Source: Algibacter lectus (GTDB taxonomy: Bacteria > Bacteroidota > Bacteroidia > Flavobacteriales > Flavobacteriaceae). Taken from it: a stretch of 64,000 bases of DNA. The stretch lies in NCBI RefSeq assembly GCF_900112395.1, contig NZ_FOLN01000001.1, forward strand, positions 434,001 through 498,000, given 5' to 3'. The position numbers and the translations under genes were made by a program. The notes under the pieces are model-generated. The model did not search any database. It was not told where the DNA came from and saw only the letters and a list, made by a program, of their open reading frames with translations. This document shows positions 11,501-20,119 of this stretch, piece after piece (positions within the stretch are counted from its first letter, which is position 1; each line of letters opens with the position of its first letter).

Positions 11501-12535
11501 ACTTACTCAAGCTCCGACAGTAGAAAAATTCGTATTGGGCAAAACGCACTTTTTTCTGATTTTATAAAAGCAAAGAAATTAATTCTAAGATTTCATGAAT
11601 CTAAAATAGGAAACCTTAATATCGCTTCAAATTCAAATGTTCAAATCAATTCAATAAAACTTGGCGTAGATATACCATCTACAGGTTTTAGTGTTTCTTC
11701 AAGTTCTTTAAACATTTCAGATAATGATGGTGATGGTCTTTCCAATAGCGAAGAAAACCAACGTTGTAGAAATATTAATTCCGCTTCAGATTTTGCTTTA
11801 GAATTTAACGGAAGAGAAGACTTTTTTGATGGTAACATTCAAAATAATATTGTTGGACGTGCACGAGTTGCTGGTGGATTTTTAACAGGAACGTCTGCTA
11901 CAAATGATCCACAAATAATAAAAAGACAGTTTTTAAATATGTCTGGATCACAGATAAGCTCTATTGATGTTAGAATAACAGTTTCTACACCAAATACTGT
12001 AGTAGAATTGTTTTGGGAAAATGAAGATGGAACTTTTTCAGCATCGCGATCAATGTCTAGAACTTACACAGGAAATGGCCAACCCCAAGTACTTACTTTT
12101 AATATGAGTTCTAATAATCAATGGGTAGGTAAAACAATTAAAGGGTTAAGAATAGATCCTACTAGTAACCCTAATGTTACTTTTCAGCTTAACTACATAC
12201 GCGCCAATAATGCTATTCCTCAAGAAACACCTTGTGGAACAGCTAAATCTTCAGTTACAGAAAAAACATTATCTGTTTATACGCCTATTAATTTTGAAGA
12301 CAGTATTAGCCTATACCCTAACCCTGTTGCTTCTGGACAAATAGTAAATATTAAAGGCTTAGAAAGCTATAGTTACACAAAAGTTGTTGTTTATGATATT
12401 ACTGGAAAAATAATTAATTCTCAAAAAATTGATAACACCATTAGCCTTAAAAACGCAAATGCAGGTATGTACTTTGTTAAGTTCTTCATTAATGAGCATA
12501 ACCAGGTTATTACTAAAAAATTATTAATAAAATAA
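8558..12535 (+). CDS. G8-domain, beta-helix, T9SS-secreted protein (copy 2)
   Basis: 1325-residue paralogue of the preceding gene, collinear along its whole length. It has a signal peptide (about 1-20) and a G8 domain (about 45-165, GNWNNPSTW). The beta-helix carries YPWHWH at 315-320 and the shared DFIGHGFFLEDG segment. The rest comprises an all-beta C-terminal half, a DNDGDGLSNSEE calcium-type repeat and a T9SS sorting domain (about 1246-1325) whose DNA is nearly identical to that of copy 1. It has its own operator (site 2), and the third copy starts 22 bp after its stop, so copies 2 and 3 form one unit. Function is inferred only from architecture and location: extracellular interaction with, or cleavage of, the PUL substrate. 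Confidence 0.85.
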   Translation: MKKAFFCCVLMCITFITVSYKTHPKKKEPISSKYNCAPTSLASISASANGNWNNPSTWAPNGIPTASDDIIIPNGVTVNLVGNCRARSIRVSGLLKPVNLNTNFTLTTRGIMVRGGGTLRIGTVNNPYRGNGTIRLKGTDISEILFGNQNLPVEETMGSKLIGVMANGRLDLHGVAKKSWTQLNRTVNAGVRTITLKEPIDWNVGDEIVIASTDFNPRQAEKRTIQSISTNRRVLTLNSVLNFMHWGIIQEYDNGNLSLDERAEVGLLTHNLKIQGIEGVSNGFGGHIMSMPGSISKASNIELFQMGQRSVVGRYPWHWHKLGNTTGQFIKNSSVHKSFNRAITVHSTNNTLVEGNVAYDFIGHGFFLEDGSETGNTFLNNLGVLCKRPPEGQEVTANDRGIGADQGVPPEAFPSTFWITNPNNNFIGNVAAGSDGSGFWHLVLTESLGDVVPNYEPGIQPMGTFNNNKAHSNLFNWGVDAGIDKGTTELTRGHYRPENANGTQFVPKINGFTGYKSVDRNVWIRANKMVFNNCVFADNGRANFFSYHQTLSESLIVGKSDNIGTPTSASEIIAGRTLPYPNLPAKDINNGFRGHSIYDGPTEIINTHFAGFNSNGANAFCFQTNGASRKSTNHSVSGLTFASDIPEANKVDFTPIAYVSFMYLSGIIDEDGSLTGSAGRHVTPIITPDPSGKNLYEVGANKQQSNITRRNDWGAWITNLKNYNYYTDVDFTDKTQGPFTPRYFIAEYPNNSTHAVFQIQTQNKYFDAPIITNDLDYRYFFQYHKFPNFIQSTLNGATTNNQSSIVVYPNIPSTATTIGATEVANLTALRNSTVQAYMFKDNTIYAKIITNRTATSAFQWQFGQKHRFKNNPFRICVNGNCNNRSTIINDVTLIDYGKGNDSRDSRVTTDGIPLPTFAYNGGRVSFNVSNNGNGTNGYTDYIINLESRQVWEYFNTLNLNYTGPDVQVLMENTNGNRTFLGTYSSSDSRKIRIGQNALFSDFIKAKKLILRFHESKIGNLNIASNSNVQINSIKLGVDIPSTGFSVSSSSLNISDNDGDGLSNSEENQRCRNINSASDFALEFNGREDFFDGNIQNNIVGRARVAGGFLTGTSATNDPQIIKRQFLNMSGSQISSIDVRITVSTPNTVVELFWENEDGTFSASRSMSRTYTGNGQPQVLTFNMSSNNQWVGKTIKGLRIDPTSNPNVTFQLNYIRANNAIPQETPCGTAKSSVTEKTLSVYTPINFEDSISLYPNPVASGQIVNIKGLESYSYTKVVVYDITGKIINSQKIDNTISLKNANAGMYFVKFFINEHNQVITKKLLIK
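12285..12484 (+). repeat. Near-identical T9SS-domain tract, copy B
   Basis: Partner of the tract at 8003-8202: same length, first 88 bp identical. It encodes the sorting domain of the second G8 protein. Confidence 0.85.
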
Positions 12536-12557
12536 AACTTATTACAAAACCACAAAA

Positions 12558-15500
12558 ATGAAAACATATCAATTATTTTTAATAAAAAAGAGCCTATTGA
12601 ATACATACTTAGCTGTATTTTTATTCCTAATATCTGGGGTGTTATTACATGCTAAAAACAATCATTTAGATAGCACAATAAAACATAATAAAGCACTAAA
12701 ATTAAATGGGATTAGTTTTTCTTCAACAACCAATTTGGTTTTTACATCTATAGAATCTAAACCTCATACGGGCGCTGTTAATCTTCCAATTGGTAGTAAT
12801 ATAACAGGACTTCAAAAATGGTCTTCTAATGCGAGTTGGGTTGGAGATTTAAAACCAACAAACGGAGATGACGTTTTTATTCCAGAGAATTCTGTGTTGG
12901 TATTAGATGAAAACATCAGTGTAAAATCTATTACCGTTGCTGGAAAATTAATTGTCGATCTTTCAAAAGACATTCGCATTTCCACAGAATTTATTTTCGT
13001 AAAAGGAGCACAAGCCTACTTTGAATGGGGAACAGAAACGGAACCCTATTTAAAAAATGGACTCATAACTTTGATTGGTACGGATACTGAGAAAAAAATA
13101 CCCAATACAAACGTCACAACAAAATCAATTGTTGTTATGAACCATGGAGTTCTTGAACTACATGGTGAAAAAAAATTATCTTGGACAAAACTAAGTGCCA
13201 ATGCAATAAAAAATAGAGATGTTATAAGTTTGGTAGACCCTGCTACAAATTGGAAAGTTGGAGACTCTATTATTATTTTATCTTCTCGAATTAATATGAA
13301 TCAAGCAGAAGTCAAAACCATAAAAAGCATATCAAATAATGGAAAAATAATAAGATTAAATTCAGTATTAAATTTTCCTCACATAGGTACAGCACATTCT
13401 TATACAAGTCCATCAAATAAAACATGGAATGCCGATATTAGAGCAGAAGTAGGACTGTTAACCAAAAGTATAAAAATTCAAGGAGATTCTGATTCAGAAG
13501 CTTTACAATACGGTGGTCATATTATGATTCATAACAATGGTGTAGCTCATGTAGAGGATGTAGAATTGTACAAAATGGGTCAAAAAAAACAATTAGGACG
13601 CTACCCTTTCCATTGGCATTTGGTAGAAGAAAGAGGTGCTGGACAATATTTAAAAAACACAAGTATTTATAGAAGTTATAACCGTGCCATTACCATTCAC
13701 GGGACAGAATCTACCTTAGTTGAGGGTAATTTTTGTGTAGACCATTTAGGACATGGTTTGTTTATGGAAGATGGAGGTGAACGTTTTAATATTATTAGAA
13801 ATAATGTAGTAGCCGTTACAAGAAAGCCCGCTGAAGGAGACGAATTAACACCTTCAGACAATCAATTCAGCACCCCACAAAATGCTTCGCCATCTAGTTA
13901 TTGGATTACAAATCCTAACAATATTGTTACCAACAATGTAGCAGGAGGTTCAGATGGTACCGGTTTTTGGTTTATTTTTCCAGACAAGCCCATTCAACAG
14001 TCTTCAGGTGTAGACAGACTAAAAAATTTAAATCCGAGGGGAGATAAATTGGGAGCGTTTTCTGGAAATACAGCACACAGTAATAAAAATGGCTTTGATA
14101 TATTTGATATTCTAAGAGAAGATCATTCCATAGGAGCCAATGCAAGTTGGAATAGATCTGAAAAACGCTATTTAGACAACAATACTTGGTATGCTAATGA
14201 AATTGGCGTGTATGGTGGTATTGGTGGTGGTGTCCCTACTAGAAATGTTATTTTTAGAAATAATGTATTCATTGATAATGAAATACATTTAATGCATGCT
14301 AACTATTCAGATCATCTGAACTGCATATTTGTTGCAAAATCAGGTGAAAGTGTATTTAATGGAGAACGTGTTTTAATGAAAGCGTATGACGGAGCTTTTT
14401 CTATTACAGATTCTTATTTAGTAGGTTGGAATCAGCCAGAAACAAAATACGCATCATCAATTGGAGGCTCAAAAAAACATCCAAATTATGTGGTATCAGG
14501 TATTGAGAAAGATTTTACGGGACCTCCTATTTTTAATCTTCCGAATTATGATAGATTACAAAAAGGTCCTGCAGGAGCGAATTCTGCTGCACAAGTACGT
14601 GTATGGATCTTTGCTATTTGGGACAAAGACGGTTCTTTAACTGGTGTACCAGGTGGAGGAACTATAATATCTAATCACAATATGCTCCGTGATGGTACAG
14701 AAAAACCTTTTGAAAATTGGAGGAATACCTATTTCACAAAAAAACGTATTGGACATCTTAATTTCCCAATAACTAGCGGTAATGAAAATGCTACAAACGT
14801 TCCTAGAATGACTTTTACAAGAACCAAACCAGGTACATCCAAAGCAGGACATTACCATTCTAATGGTTTTTATAATATTCCACAAACTGCTGTCATATTA
14901 AATGATGATTTTCTCTACACGATTCAATTTGAAAATCTACCTGATAACAGAAAACTTACGTTAAGACTGGAAGACACTTACAAAGATGGAGACCATGTAA
15001 TCATTAGAATGAAGAATTTTGCAAAACTTGCAGGGATTACTACTGAAGAAAACTATCCTGTAGCTACAACCTTAACAGCTTTAAAAAACTCAAGCGAAAC
15101 AACAGTTGCCAAACTAGGAAACCATTATTACGTAAAGTTCTTTGGTACAAAACTAGGAGTTTCTGTTATTAATTTTAAATGGAATATACAACCTGCGGGT
15201 TGGCCTGTATTAGATACCGATAATGATGGTGTTACAGATAGAGATGAAACTTTTGCAGGAACCGAGTATATAGGTTTAGGGCGATTATTTGAAAACAATC
15301 CTGTTTTAAATGTGGAAAATGTAATAACAAACAATAATACTTTAACGCTATATCCAAACCCTATTGCTTCTAGACAAATTGTTCATTTAAATGGTTTAGA
15401 AAATTATAGTAATCTTGAAGTTGTTGTATATGATATTACAGGAAAGGTAATTAACTCTCAGAAAAAAGGGAACACATTAAACCTTAAAAATGCAAAATCT

Positions 15501-15572
15501 GGCATGTATTTTATCAAGTTCTTTCTTAAAGATAAAAACACATTTATTACTAAAAAGTTAGTGGTTAAATAA
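12558..15572 (+). CDS. G8-domain, beta-helix, T9SS-secreted protein (copy 3, short)
   Basis: Third G8 paralogue, 1004 aa, more diverged than copies 1 and 2. The long N-terminal region contains a hydrophobic signal segment (about 13-33). A G8 domain (about 85-200) and a beta-helix with YPFHWH at 349-354 follow. The central NGGHIM-type, GNFCVDHLGHGLFMEDGG and WITNPNN segments are all shared with the other copies. About 300 residues of the all-beta region before the C-terminus are missing relative to them. A DTDNDGVTDRDE repeat precedes the T9SS sorting domain (about 927-1004), which has not been homogenised with the others. It starts 22 bp after copy 2 and is therefore probably co-transcribed. 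The same cautious functional inference applies as for copy 1. Confidence 0.83.
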   Translation: MKTYQLFLIKKSLLNTYLAVFLFLISGVLLHAKNNHLDSTIKHNKALKLNGISFSSTTNLVFTSIESKPHTGAVNLPIGSNITGLQKWSSNASWVGDLKPTNGDDVFIPENSVLVLDENISVKSITVAGKLIVDLSKDIRISTEFIFVKGAQAYFEWGTETEPYLKNGLITLIGTDTEKKIPNTNVTTKSIVVMNHGVLELHGEKKLSWTKLSANAIKNRDVISLVDPATNWKVGDSIIILSSRINMNQAEVKTIKSISNNGKIIRLNSVLNFPHIGTAHSYTSPSNKTWNADIRAEVGLLTKSIKIQGDSDSEALQYGGHIMIHNNGVAHVEDVELYKMGQKKQLGRYPFHWHLVEERGAGQYLKNTSIYRSYNRAITIHGTESTLVEGNFCVDHLGHGLFMEDGGERFNIIRNNVVAVTRKPAEGDELTPSDNQFSTPQNASPSSYWITNPNNIVTNNVAGGSDGTGFWFIFPDKPIQQSSGVDRLKNLNPRGDKLGAFSGNTAHSNKNGFDIFDILREDHSIGANASWNRSEKRYLDNNTWYANEIGVYGGIGGGVPTRNVIFRNNVFIDNEIHLMHANYSDHLNCIFVAKSGESVFNGERVLMKAYDGAFSITDSYLVGWNQPETKYASSIGGSKKHPNYVVSGIEKDFTGPPIFNLPNYDRLQKGPAGANSAAQVRVWIFAIWDKDGSLTGVPGGGTIISNHNMLRDGTEKPFENWRNTYFTKKRIGHLNFPITSGNENATNVPRMTFTRTKPGTSKAGHYHSNGFYNIPQTAVILNDDFLYTIQFENLPDNRKLTLRLEDTYKDGDHVIIRMKNFAKLAGITTEENYPVATTLTALKNSSETTVAKLGNHYYVKFFGTKLGVSVINFKWNIQPAGWPVLDTDNDGVTDRDETFAGTEYIGLGRLFENNPVLNVENVITNNNTLTLYPNPIASRQIVHLNGLENYSNLEVVVYDITGKVINSQKKGNTLNLKNAKSGMYFIKFFLKDKNTFITKKLVVK

Positions 15573-15695
15573 AACTAATTTCAAAACAAAAAACACTTTT
15601 GTCGCCTAGATTTTGATGGAATTATAAACTCAAAAACTGCAATTATTTCATCATTAAATCTACGGATATATAAAAGCAAACATTCTATAATAAAA

Positions 15696-15715
15696 TTAAG
15701 ATAAGTTTATCTTAA
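15696..15715. repeat. Small palindrome in intergenic region
   Basis: Perfect 9-bp arms TTAAGATAA and TTATCTTAA around GT, midway between the third G8 gene and the outer-membrane barrel gene. It could be a weak terminator stem or an operator; no T-run follows directly. Confidence 0.4.
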
Positions 15716-15835
15716 AAACTTAACAATTTTTGTCAGTATTTTACTTTATATATAGGTTTAATCATGTTTTAATTGGCAACTACAAACTCTTTACAGGCTT
15801 AGGTTTGTGGATATAAATATTAAAACAAATTAATT

Positions 15836-16378
15836 ATGAAAACACAATTTATTACCTTATTTACGTTATTATCAGTTTCAATTATTTTCGCACAAGATTC
15901 AGAGGTTTCAGTAGATTCTAAATCCTTTGATTTTGGTATTCGGCATGGTTACATAGCAACAGCACTTTCAAATGAAAACGGCAACAACACTAATCAAGAT
16001 ATCTACTTTGGGCTATTTGCAACAAAAAGGCTATCAGAAAAGTTTAGTTTGCAAATTGAGACCAATATTGGGCAATACTCAGTCATAGAAATTCCATTAC
16101 TTTTAAAATATAAACTGACTAATAAGTTTGACATTTACTTAGGTCCCCAATTGGAAATTAACACGAAAGATGATTCTATTTTTAGAGGTTCTTCTTCTGA
16201 AAGCCTTGCTGCTTCTTTAACTCTTGGAACGCAATACAACATCAATAACCATTGGTTTATAGAGGCCCGATATAATTATGGTCTAGCAGATAAGCATGTT
16301 GTTAATAATAACTTAAATGAAGCCCCTATTTTGGGTAATAAAAACAATTTTAGTTTTGGTGTTGGGTATAAGTTTTAA
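15836..16378 (+). CDS. Small outer-membrane beta-barrel protein
   Basis: 180-residue protein with a Sec signal peptide (cleavage near IIFAQ, about residue 20) and alternating beta-strand segments (FDFGIRHGY, YFGLFATKRL, FSLQIETNIGQY, YKLTNKFDIYLGPQLEI, FIEARYNYGL). It ends in the aromatic terminal strand NFSFGVGYKF, typical of eight-stranded outer-membrane barrels. No function can be named. The gene is followed by a broken second copy (16387-16443 and 17577-17732) whose two ends flank an esterase gene. No good copy of the PUL operator precedes it, so its membership in the regulon is doubtful. Confidence 0.75.
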   Translation: MKTQFITLFTLLSVSIIFAQDSEVSVDSKSFDFGIRHGYIATALSNENGNNTNQDIYFGLFATKRLSEKFSLQIETNIGQYSVIEIPLLLKYKLTNKFDIYLGPQLEINTKDDSIFRGSSSESLAASLTLGTQYNINNHWFIEARYNYGLADKHVVNNNLNEAPILGNKNNFSFGVGYKF

Positions 16379-16386
16379 AATTAATT

Positions 16387-16443
16387 ATGAAAACGCTATT
16401 TATTACCTTATATACGTTATTAACAATTTTGACTCGTCCTTAA
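16387..16443 (+). pseudogene. 5' fragment of a second barrel gene
   Basis: Starts 9 bp after the stop of the intact barrel gene. The reading MKTLFITLYTLLTILTRP then stop matches the intact gene's MKTQFITLFTLLSVS start, and the AATTAATT context before the ATG is also duplicated. After about 45 bp similarity ends, and the matching 3' end lies beyond the esterase gene. Confidence 0.75.
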
Positions 16444-16507
16444 TAAAGGCTTTTGAATAATAAAAAAGGTATTGAAGATAAATTAATGTTCACATAAATT
16501 TTCTAAA

Positions 16508-17425
16508 ATGAAAAGTCTTAAAACTATCAATATCATTGTTCTTTTTTTAATTGCATCACATTGTGCTCATACTCAAAAAGGTAAACCTGCACCATATTTA
16601 ACCAATGTTAAATATGGTGAGCATGAGCGAAATGTTTTAGATGTTTGGTTTGCAGACAAAAACAAAACAACACCTTTAGCTATATTTATTCATGGAGGAG
16701 GATTTTCGTCAGGTAATAAAGAAAGGATCAATGGTGATGAACTGACACAATTGTTAGAAGCAGGAATTTCTGTTGCCTCCATAAATTACCGCTATAAATC
16801 AATTGCCCCCTTGCCTGCCGCACATAATGATGCTAAGCTTGCTTTACAGTTTATTCGTTCAAATGCTACCGAATGGAACATTGATAAAAATAGTATAGGC
16901 GTATTTGGGAGCTCTGCAGGTGCACAAATATGTATGTGGCTTGCTTTTAGTGACGAAATGGCTAATACCAAAAGTGATGATCCAATAAAAAGGGAATCTA
17001 CTCGTGTTGCTTGTTTAGCCACAAAAGGTGGACAAACCACTATGGAATCTGACTTCTGGATTAAACATATTGGTAAATATGCTCCTGGTGAAGAGGCAAC
17101 TTTTAACGGTAAAACTCGCCTTCAAACCTTTGGAGCTAAAACACTAGAGGAAGCCGATGAAATAGCAAAAACGGTATCTGCTCTTGTTTTGGTAACTGCC
17201 GATGATCCTCCTATTTTCATGCAATATGCAATGTCGCCAAAAACTGCAGTACCAAACAATGCAAAGAGAGCTAGAGGTTGGGTTGTGCATCATGTAGATT
17301 TTGGAACCGCACTAAAAGAAAAAATGGACGAGCTAAATGTTGAAGCTGATTTGAAATATCTAGGGGCTAAAACAAAATATAATTCATTCATTGAGTTTTT
17401 TGTGGATAAGTTATTAGATAAATAA
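16508..17425 (+). CDS. Secreted alpha/beta-hydrolase (carboxylesterase-like)
   Basis: 305-residue alpha/beta-hydrolase of the BD-FAE/esterase-lipase type, predicted to cleave an ester such as an acetyl or feruloyl-like group on a carbohydrate. It has a Sec signal peptide (about 1-22, HCAHTQ). The oxyanion motif is HGGG (His62-Gly65), the nucleophile elbow is GSSAG with Ser136, an Asp appears in VTADDPP and a candidate His in VHHVDFG. Length is normal for the family. Remnants of a duplicated outer-membrane barrel gene lie on both sides, so the esterase appears to have been inserted into, or to have replaced the middle of, that copy. Its real substrate is unknown, and it may not belong to the PUL regulon. 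Confidence 0.8.
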   Translation: MKSLKTINIIVLFLIASHCAHTQKGKPAPYLTNVKYGEHERNVLDVWFADKNKTTPLAIFIHGGGFSSGNKERINGDELTQLLEAGISVASINYRYKSIAPLPAAHNDAKLALQFIRSNATEWNIDKNSIGVFGSSAGAQICMWLAFSDEMANTKSDDPIKRESTRVACLATKGGQTTMESDFWIKHIGKYAPGEEATFNGKTRLQTFGAKTLEEADEIAKTVSALVLVTADDPPIFMQYAMSPKTAVPNNAKRARGWVVHHVDFGTALKEKMDELNVEADLKYLGAKTKYNSFIEFFVDKLLDK

Positions 17426-17867
17426 AATTGAGTTGAATAGGATAAAAACTACTGGCAAATATGAAAAAAAATAGCCGAGACAGCAGTAAAATCAAGGACT
17501 GCATCCCATTTAATGTTTTTTGTAATTTGACGATTAAATACCACGAAACGAAATCATACATTAACCGTTGGGTAATATTGGAACGCAATACAACATCAAT
17601 AACCATTGGTTTATAGAGTCTCGATATAATTATGGGCTAACGGATAAACATGTAGTTAATAATAGTTTAAATGAAGCCCCTATTTTGGGTAATTAAAACA
17701 ATTTTAGTTTTCGTGTTGGTTATAAGTTTTAAATATACCGAGACGTAATAAAATAAAGTTATAATTCGTCATATCCCTATAGGTTTTTATAGTGACTATT
17801 ATCTTTCTAAAGTTGGTTAATGAAAAAGTAATAATCACTTTAATAACTTATCAAAAATTAATAAAAA
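17426..17867. other. Intergenic region containing barrel-gene remnant
   Basis: 442 bp between the esterase and GH43 genes. The second half contains the 3' remnant of the barrel gene. At 17778-17796 there is only a degenerate resemblance to the PUL operator (TATAGGTTTTTATAGTGAC) without a correctly spaced -7 box. Nothing else is recognised. Confidence 0.7.
17577..17732 (+). pseudogene. 3' fragment of a second barrel gene
   Basis: About 156 bp closely matching the 3' end of the gene at 15836-16378, including the segments for GTQYNINNHWFIE and NEAPILGN. An in-frame TAA at the codon matching Lys of GNKNNF, and the loss of the gene middle, show that it is dead. Confidence 0.85.
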
Positions 17868-19538
17868 ATGAAACGATTTTTAATAATACTTATTATTATT
17901 GCTTCCCAACATATAATAACTGCACAACAAACGGGTAGTTGGGGAGATCAAGGCGATGGAACTTACAAAAACCCAATACTTCAAACCAATTACCCTGATA
18001 ATGATGTGATTAGAATGAGAGATACATTTTATATGATGTCTTCTACTAACCACTTTGTGCCAGGTATGGTTATTTTAAAATCAACAGATTTGGTCAATTG
18101 GGAGTTTTCAAACCATATTATGAATGCACCAGTAGATTATGATGAAAATTTTAGTATTACTCAAAAAAGAAAATTAACCAGTAGAGGAAACTGGGCAGGT
18201 TCTTTTGGATATAATGGGGAAGAATACTTTGCCTATTGGTGCTACAACAAACGAAACATAAAACCTGGAGGTACACATATTATAGTCTATTCTAAAGCGA
18301 AAACGATGGAAGGACCATGGAGTATCCCAAAAGAAATTACTTGGGCAGATGGTAGTCATATAAACACCACTGACCCTGGAGTTTTTTGGGACTTAGAAAC
18401 TAAAAAGGCATGGATAGGGCTATGGACTCATGGAGAAGTGAGAATTTATCCTATGACATGGGATGGGACTGAAATATTAGAAAATAAGGGAGAAGGAATT
18501 CTCGTAACAAATACTTATCAAGGAGAGGCTGTAAAGATCTTTAAGTACGAAAACATGTACTATGTTTCGAATGTTTATGTAGAAAAAGATACTGAAGGCA
18601 ACAGACTTAGAATGGGAGCTATTCAACGATCAAAAAACATTGAAGGTCCTTGGGAAGGAAGACTTAACTTAGAAAATGGAAATGGAACAAATAGAAACCC
18701 TGCGCAAGGAACTTATATTAATTTAGAAAATGGAACAAGTTGGTTTTTGCATCAATTATCTACAGGAACTCCACAAGAAAGATATATGGGAAGACCCCAG
18801 TTTCTAGAGCCCGTAATTTGGAAAGATGGTTGGCCAAATATAGGTATTGACACCGATGGAAATGGTATTGGAGAAGTTATTTGGCAACATAAAAAACCAA
18901 TACAAGAAAATTCAATAAATGCACCTGCATCTGATGACAACTTTGATGGAGCTATATTAGGGATGCAATGGAACTGGCGCTTTAATCCGGATATGTCAAA
19001 ATGGTCACTCACAGAAAGACCTGGTTTTTTAAGATTAAAGTCATCTGTCCCTTCTTCCTCAAAAAACAACAGTCTAGATGAACTTCCAAATATAATCGGA
19101 CAACGTTTAATGGGGAAATACGATAATGTCATGACGACCAAAATAGACCTTTTCGGAATGGCAGATGGACAAGAAATTGGATTTCATATTTCTTCACAAC
19201 TAAACAATGCTATCGCCTTAAAGAAAGACAAATCTGGTAGGTTACAGTTGTTATTTAGGTCTGGAAAAAATGATGCTCCTACCATTCAAAAAGGTAAGTT
19301 ACTAGATACTAAAGAAATATGGTTTCAAGCAAAAGTAACAGATGGATTGGCAACTTTCTTTTACAGCCTAGATGGAAAAAAATTCAAACCATTTGGAAAG
19401 GAAGTTCGTTTATTATTTACTGGATTCACACCTTGTATGGTAGGGTTTTACTGTCTGAATTCTGAGCCTAAAGGATTTATAGATATTGATTGGTTTAAAT
19501 ATGACTATGACGGTCCAAAAGGTGCTATAAAAGATTAA
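17868..19538 (+). CDS. GH43-family glycosidase with C-terminal beta-sandwich
   Basis: Secreted five-bladed beta-propeller glycosidase (556 aa), probably a beta-xylosidase or alpha-arabinofuranosidase acting on side-chain or terminal pentose. The signal peptide ends near residue 20 (ITAQQ). The propeller (about 30-340) carries the GH43 acidic residues: Asp44 in YPDND as probable base, the Asp of NTTDPGVFWD as pKa modulator and the Glu of YQGEAVKIFK as probable acid. A concanavalin-like GH43 C-terminal domain (about 355-550) usually shapes the active site. The gene has a separate promoter region, but no well-formed PUL operator was found in front of it. Assignment to xylose fits an ulvan-like substrate but remains inference. 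Confidence 0.88.
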   Translation: MKRFLIILIIIASQHIITAQQTGSWGDQGDGTYKNPILQTNYPDNDVIRMRDTFYMMSSTNHFVPGMVILKSTDLVNWEFSNHIMNAPVDYDENFSITQKRKLTSRGNWAGSFGYNGEEYFAYWCYNKRNIKPGGTHIIVYSKAKTMEGPWSIPKEITWADGSHINTTDPGVFWDLETKKAWIGLWTHGEVRIYPMTWDGTEILENKGEGILVTNTYQGEAVKIFKYENMYYVSNVYVEKDTEGNRLRMGAIQRSKNIEGPWEGRLNLENGNGTNRNPAQGTYINLENGTSWFLHQLSTGTPQERYMGRPQFLEPVIWKDGWPNIGIDTDGNGIGEVIWQHKKPIQENSINAPASDDNFDGAILGMQWNWRFNPDMSKWSLTERPGFLRLKSSVPSSSKNNSLDELPNIIGQRLMGKYDNVMTTKIDLFGMADGQEIGFHISSQLNNAIALKKDKSGRLQLLFRSGKNDAPTIQKGKLLDTKEIWFQAKVTDGLATFFYSLDGKKFKPFGKEVRLLFTGFTPCMVGFYCLNSEPKGFIDIDWFKYDYDGPKGAIKD

Positions 19539-19601
19539 CTCATAGAAATACTAAACGAGAATAACACCTCCTGTAAAAGGCAGATACAAACCATATGATT
19601 C

Positions 19602-20117
19602 CTAATAAAACTGAGAAAGAAAGTCTACCCCTATTTTTGAAATTTCAGCATCAATTTCCGCTGGAGCACCAGAGAAACTAGCTATTAAGTAACCGCAGGC
19701 CACTTTCTTAATCACACCGCCTTTATAACCCAATTCCCCAATTAATGGTTTCCTTCTAACGCTTCCCGAATTTTGAAGTGTCAAAGCCATTTCTGAGGCC
19801 TTAGCGCTGGCTACCGCCAAAAAATTATGTTGTTTTGTACTAAGAGTTCCCACAACCTTCATTCTTGAATTCCAATATTCAGATTGTACTCCAGGAACAA
19901 AAGCTATAACAGCCACACCTTGCTCTGAATATTTTTCTGCTGTGGTTTCCATAACAGCTAAACATGCTTCCACTTTTTGATTAAAAATCTCATTACCTAA
20001 ACATTCTTTTTCTAAATTAACGTATACGGTCGATTCTTTTTTGGATTCATTAAAAGTGTAAAATCCAATTACAGCTATGGCTAAAAAGAAAATTATAAAG
20101 ACTGTTTTTTTTGTCAT
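19602..20117 (-). CDS. GlcG/HbpS-like (DUF336) secreted protein
   Basis: 171-residue protein with an N-terminal hydrophobic segment (about 5-20), probably a membrane anchor or signal. The remainder resembles the GlcG/HbpS heme-binding-like fold: an N-terminal helix, GVAVIAFVPG strand, NFLAVASAKASEMA helix and the late CGYLIASFSGAPAEIDAEIS segment, which parallels the GVSGA...D pattern of that family. The role of these proteins beside glycosidases is unknown. Its start lies 2 bp after the stop of the upstream GH78, so it is the second gene of that operon. An alternative is an unrelated small alpha/beta protein. Confidence 0.6.
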   Translation of the reverse strand: MTKKTVFIIFFLAIAVIGFYTFNESKKESTVYVNLEKECLGNEIFNQKVEACLAVMETTAEKYSEQGVAVIAFVPGVQSEYWNSRMKVVGTLSTKQHNFLAVASAKASEMALTLQNSGSVRRKPLIGELGYKGGVIKKVACGYLIASFSGAPAEIDAEISKIGVDFLSQFY

Positions 20118-20119
20118 TT

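Noticed and set aside
15793-15806. TTTACAGGCTTAGG before the barrel gene
   Set aside because: It lacks the GATRC extension, a partner half-site and a spaced -7 box.
17778-17796. Possible 15th operator before GH43 (TATAGGTTTTTATAGTGAC)
   Set aside because: Both half-sites deviate and there is no TAnnTTT box at 19 nt, so it is not counted.
19566-19582. CCTCCTGTAAAAGGCAG between convergent genes
   Set aside because: It resembles one half of the operator but no gene starts downstream and the GAT core is absent.
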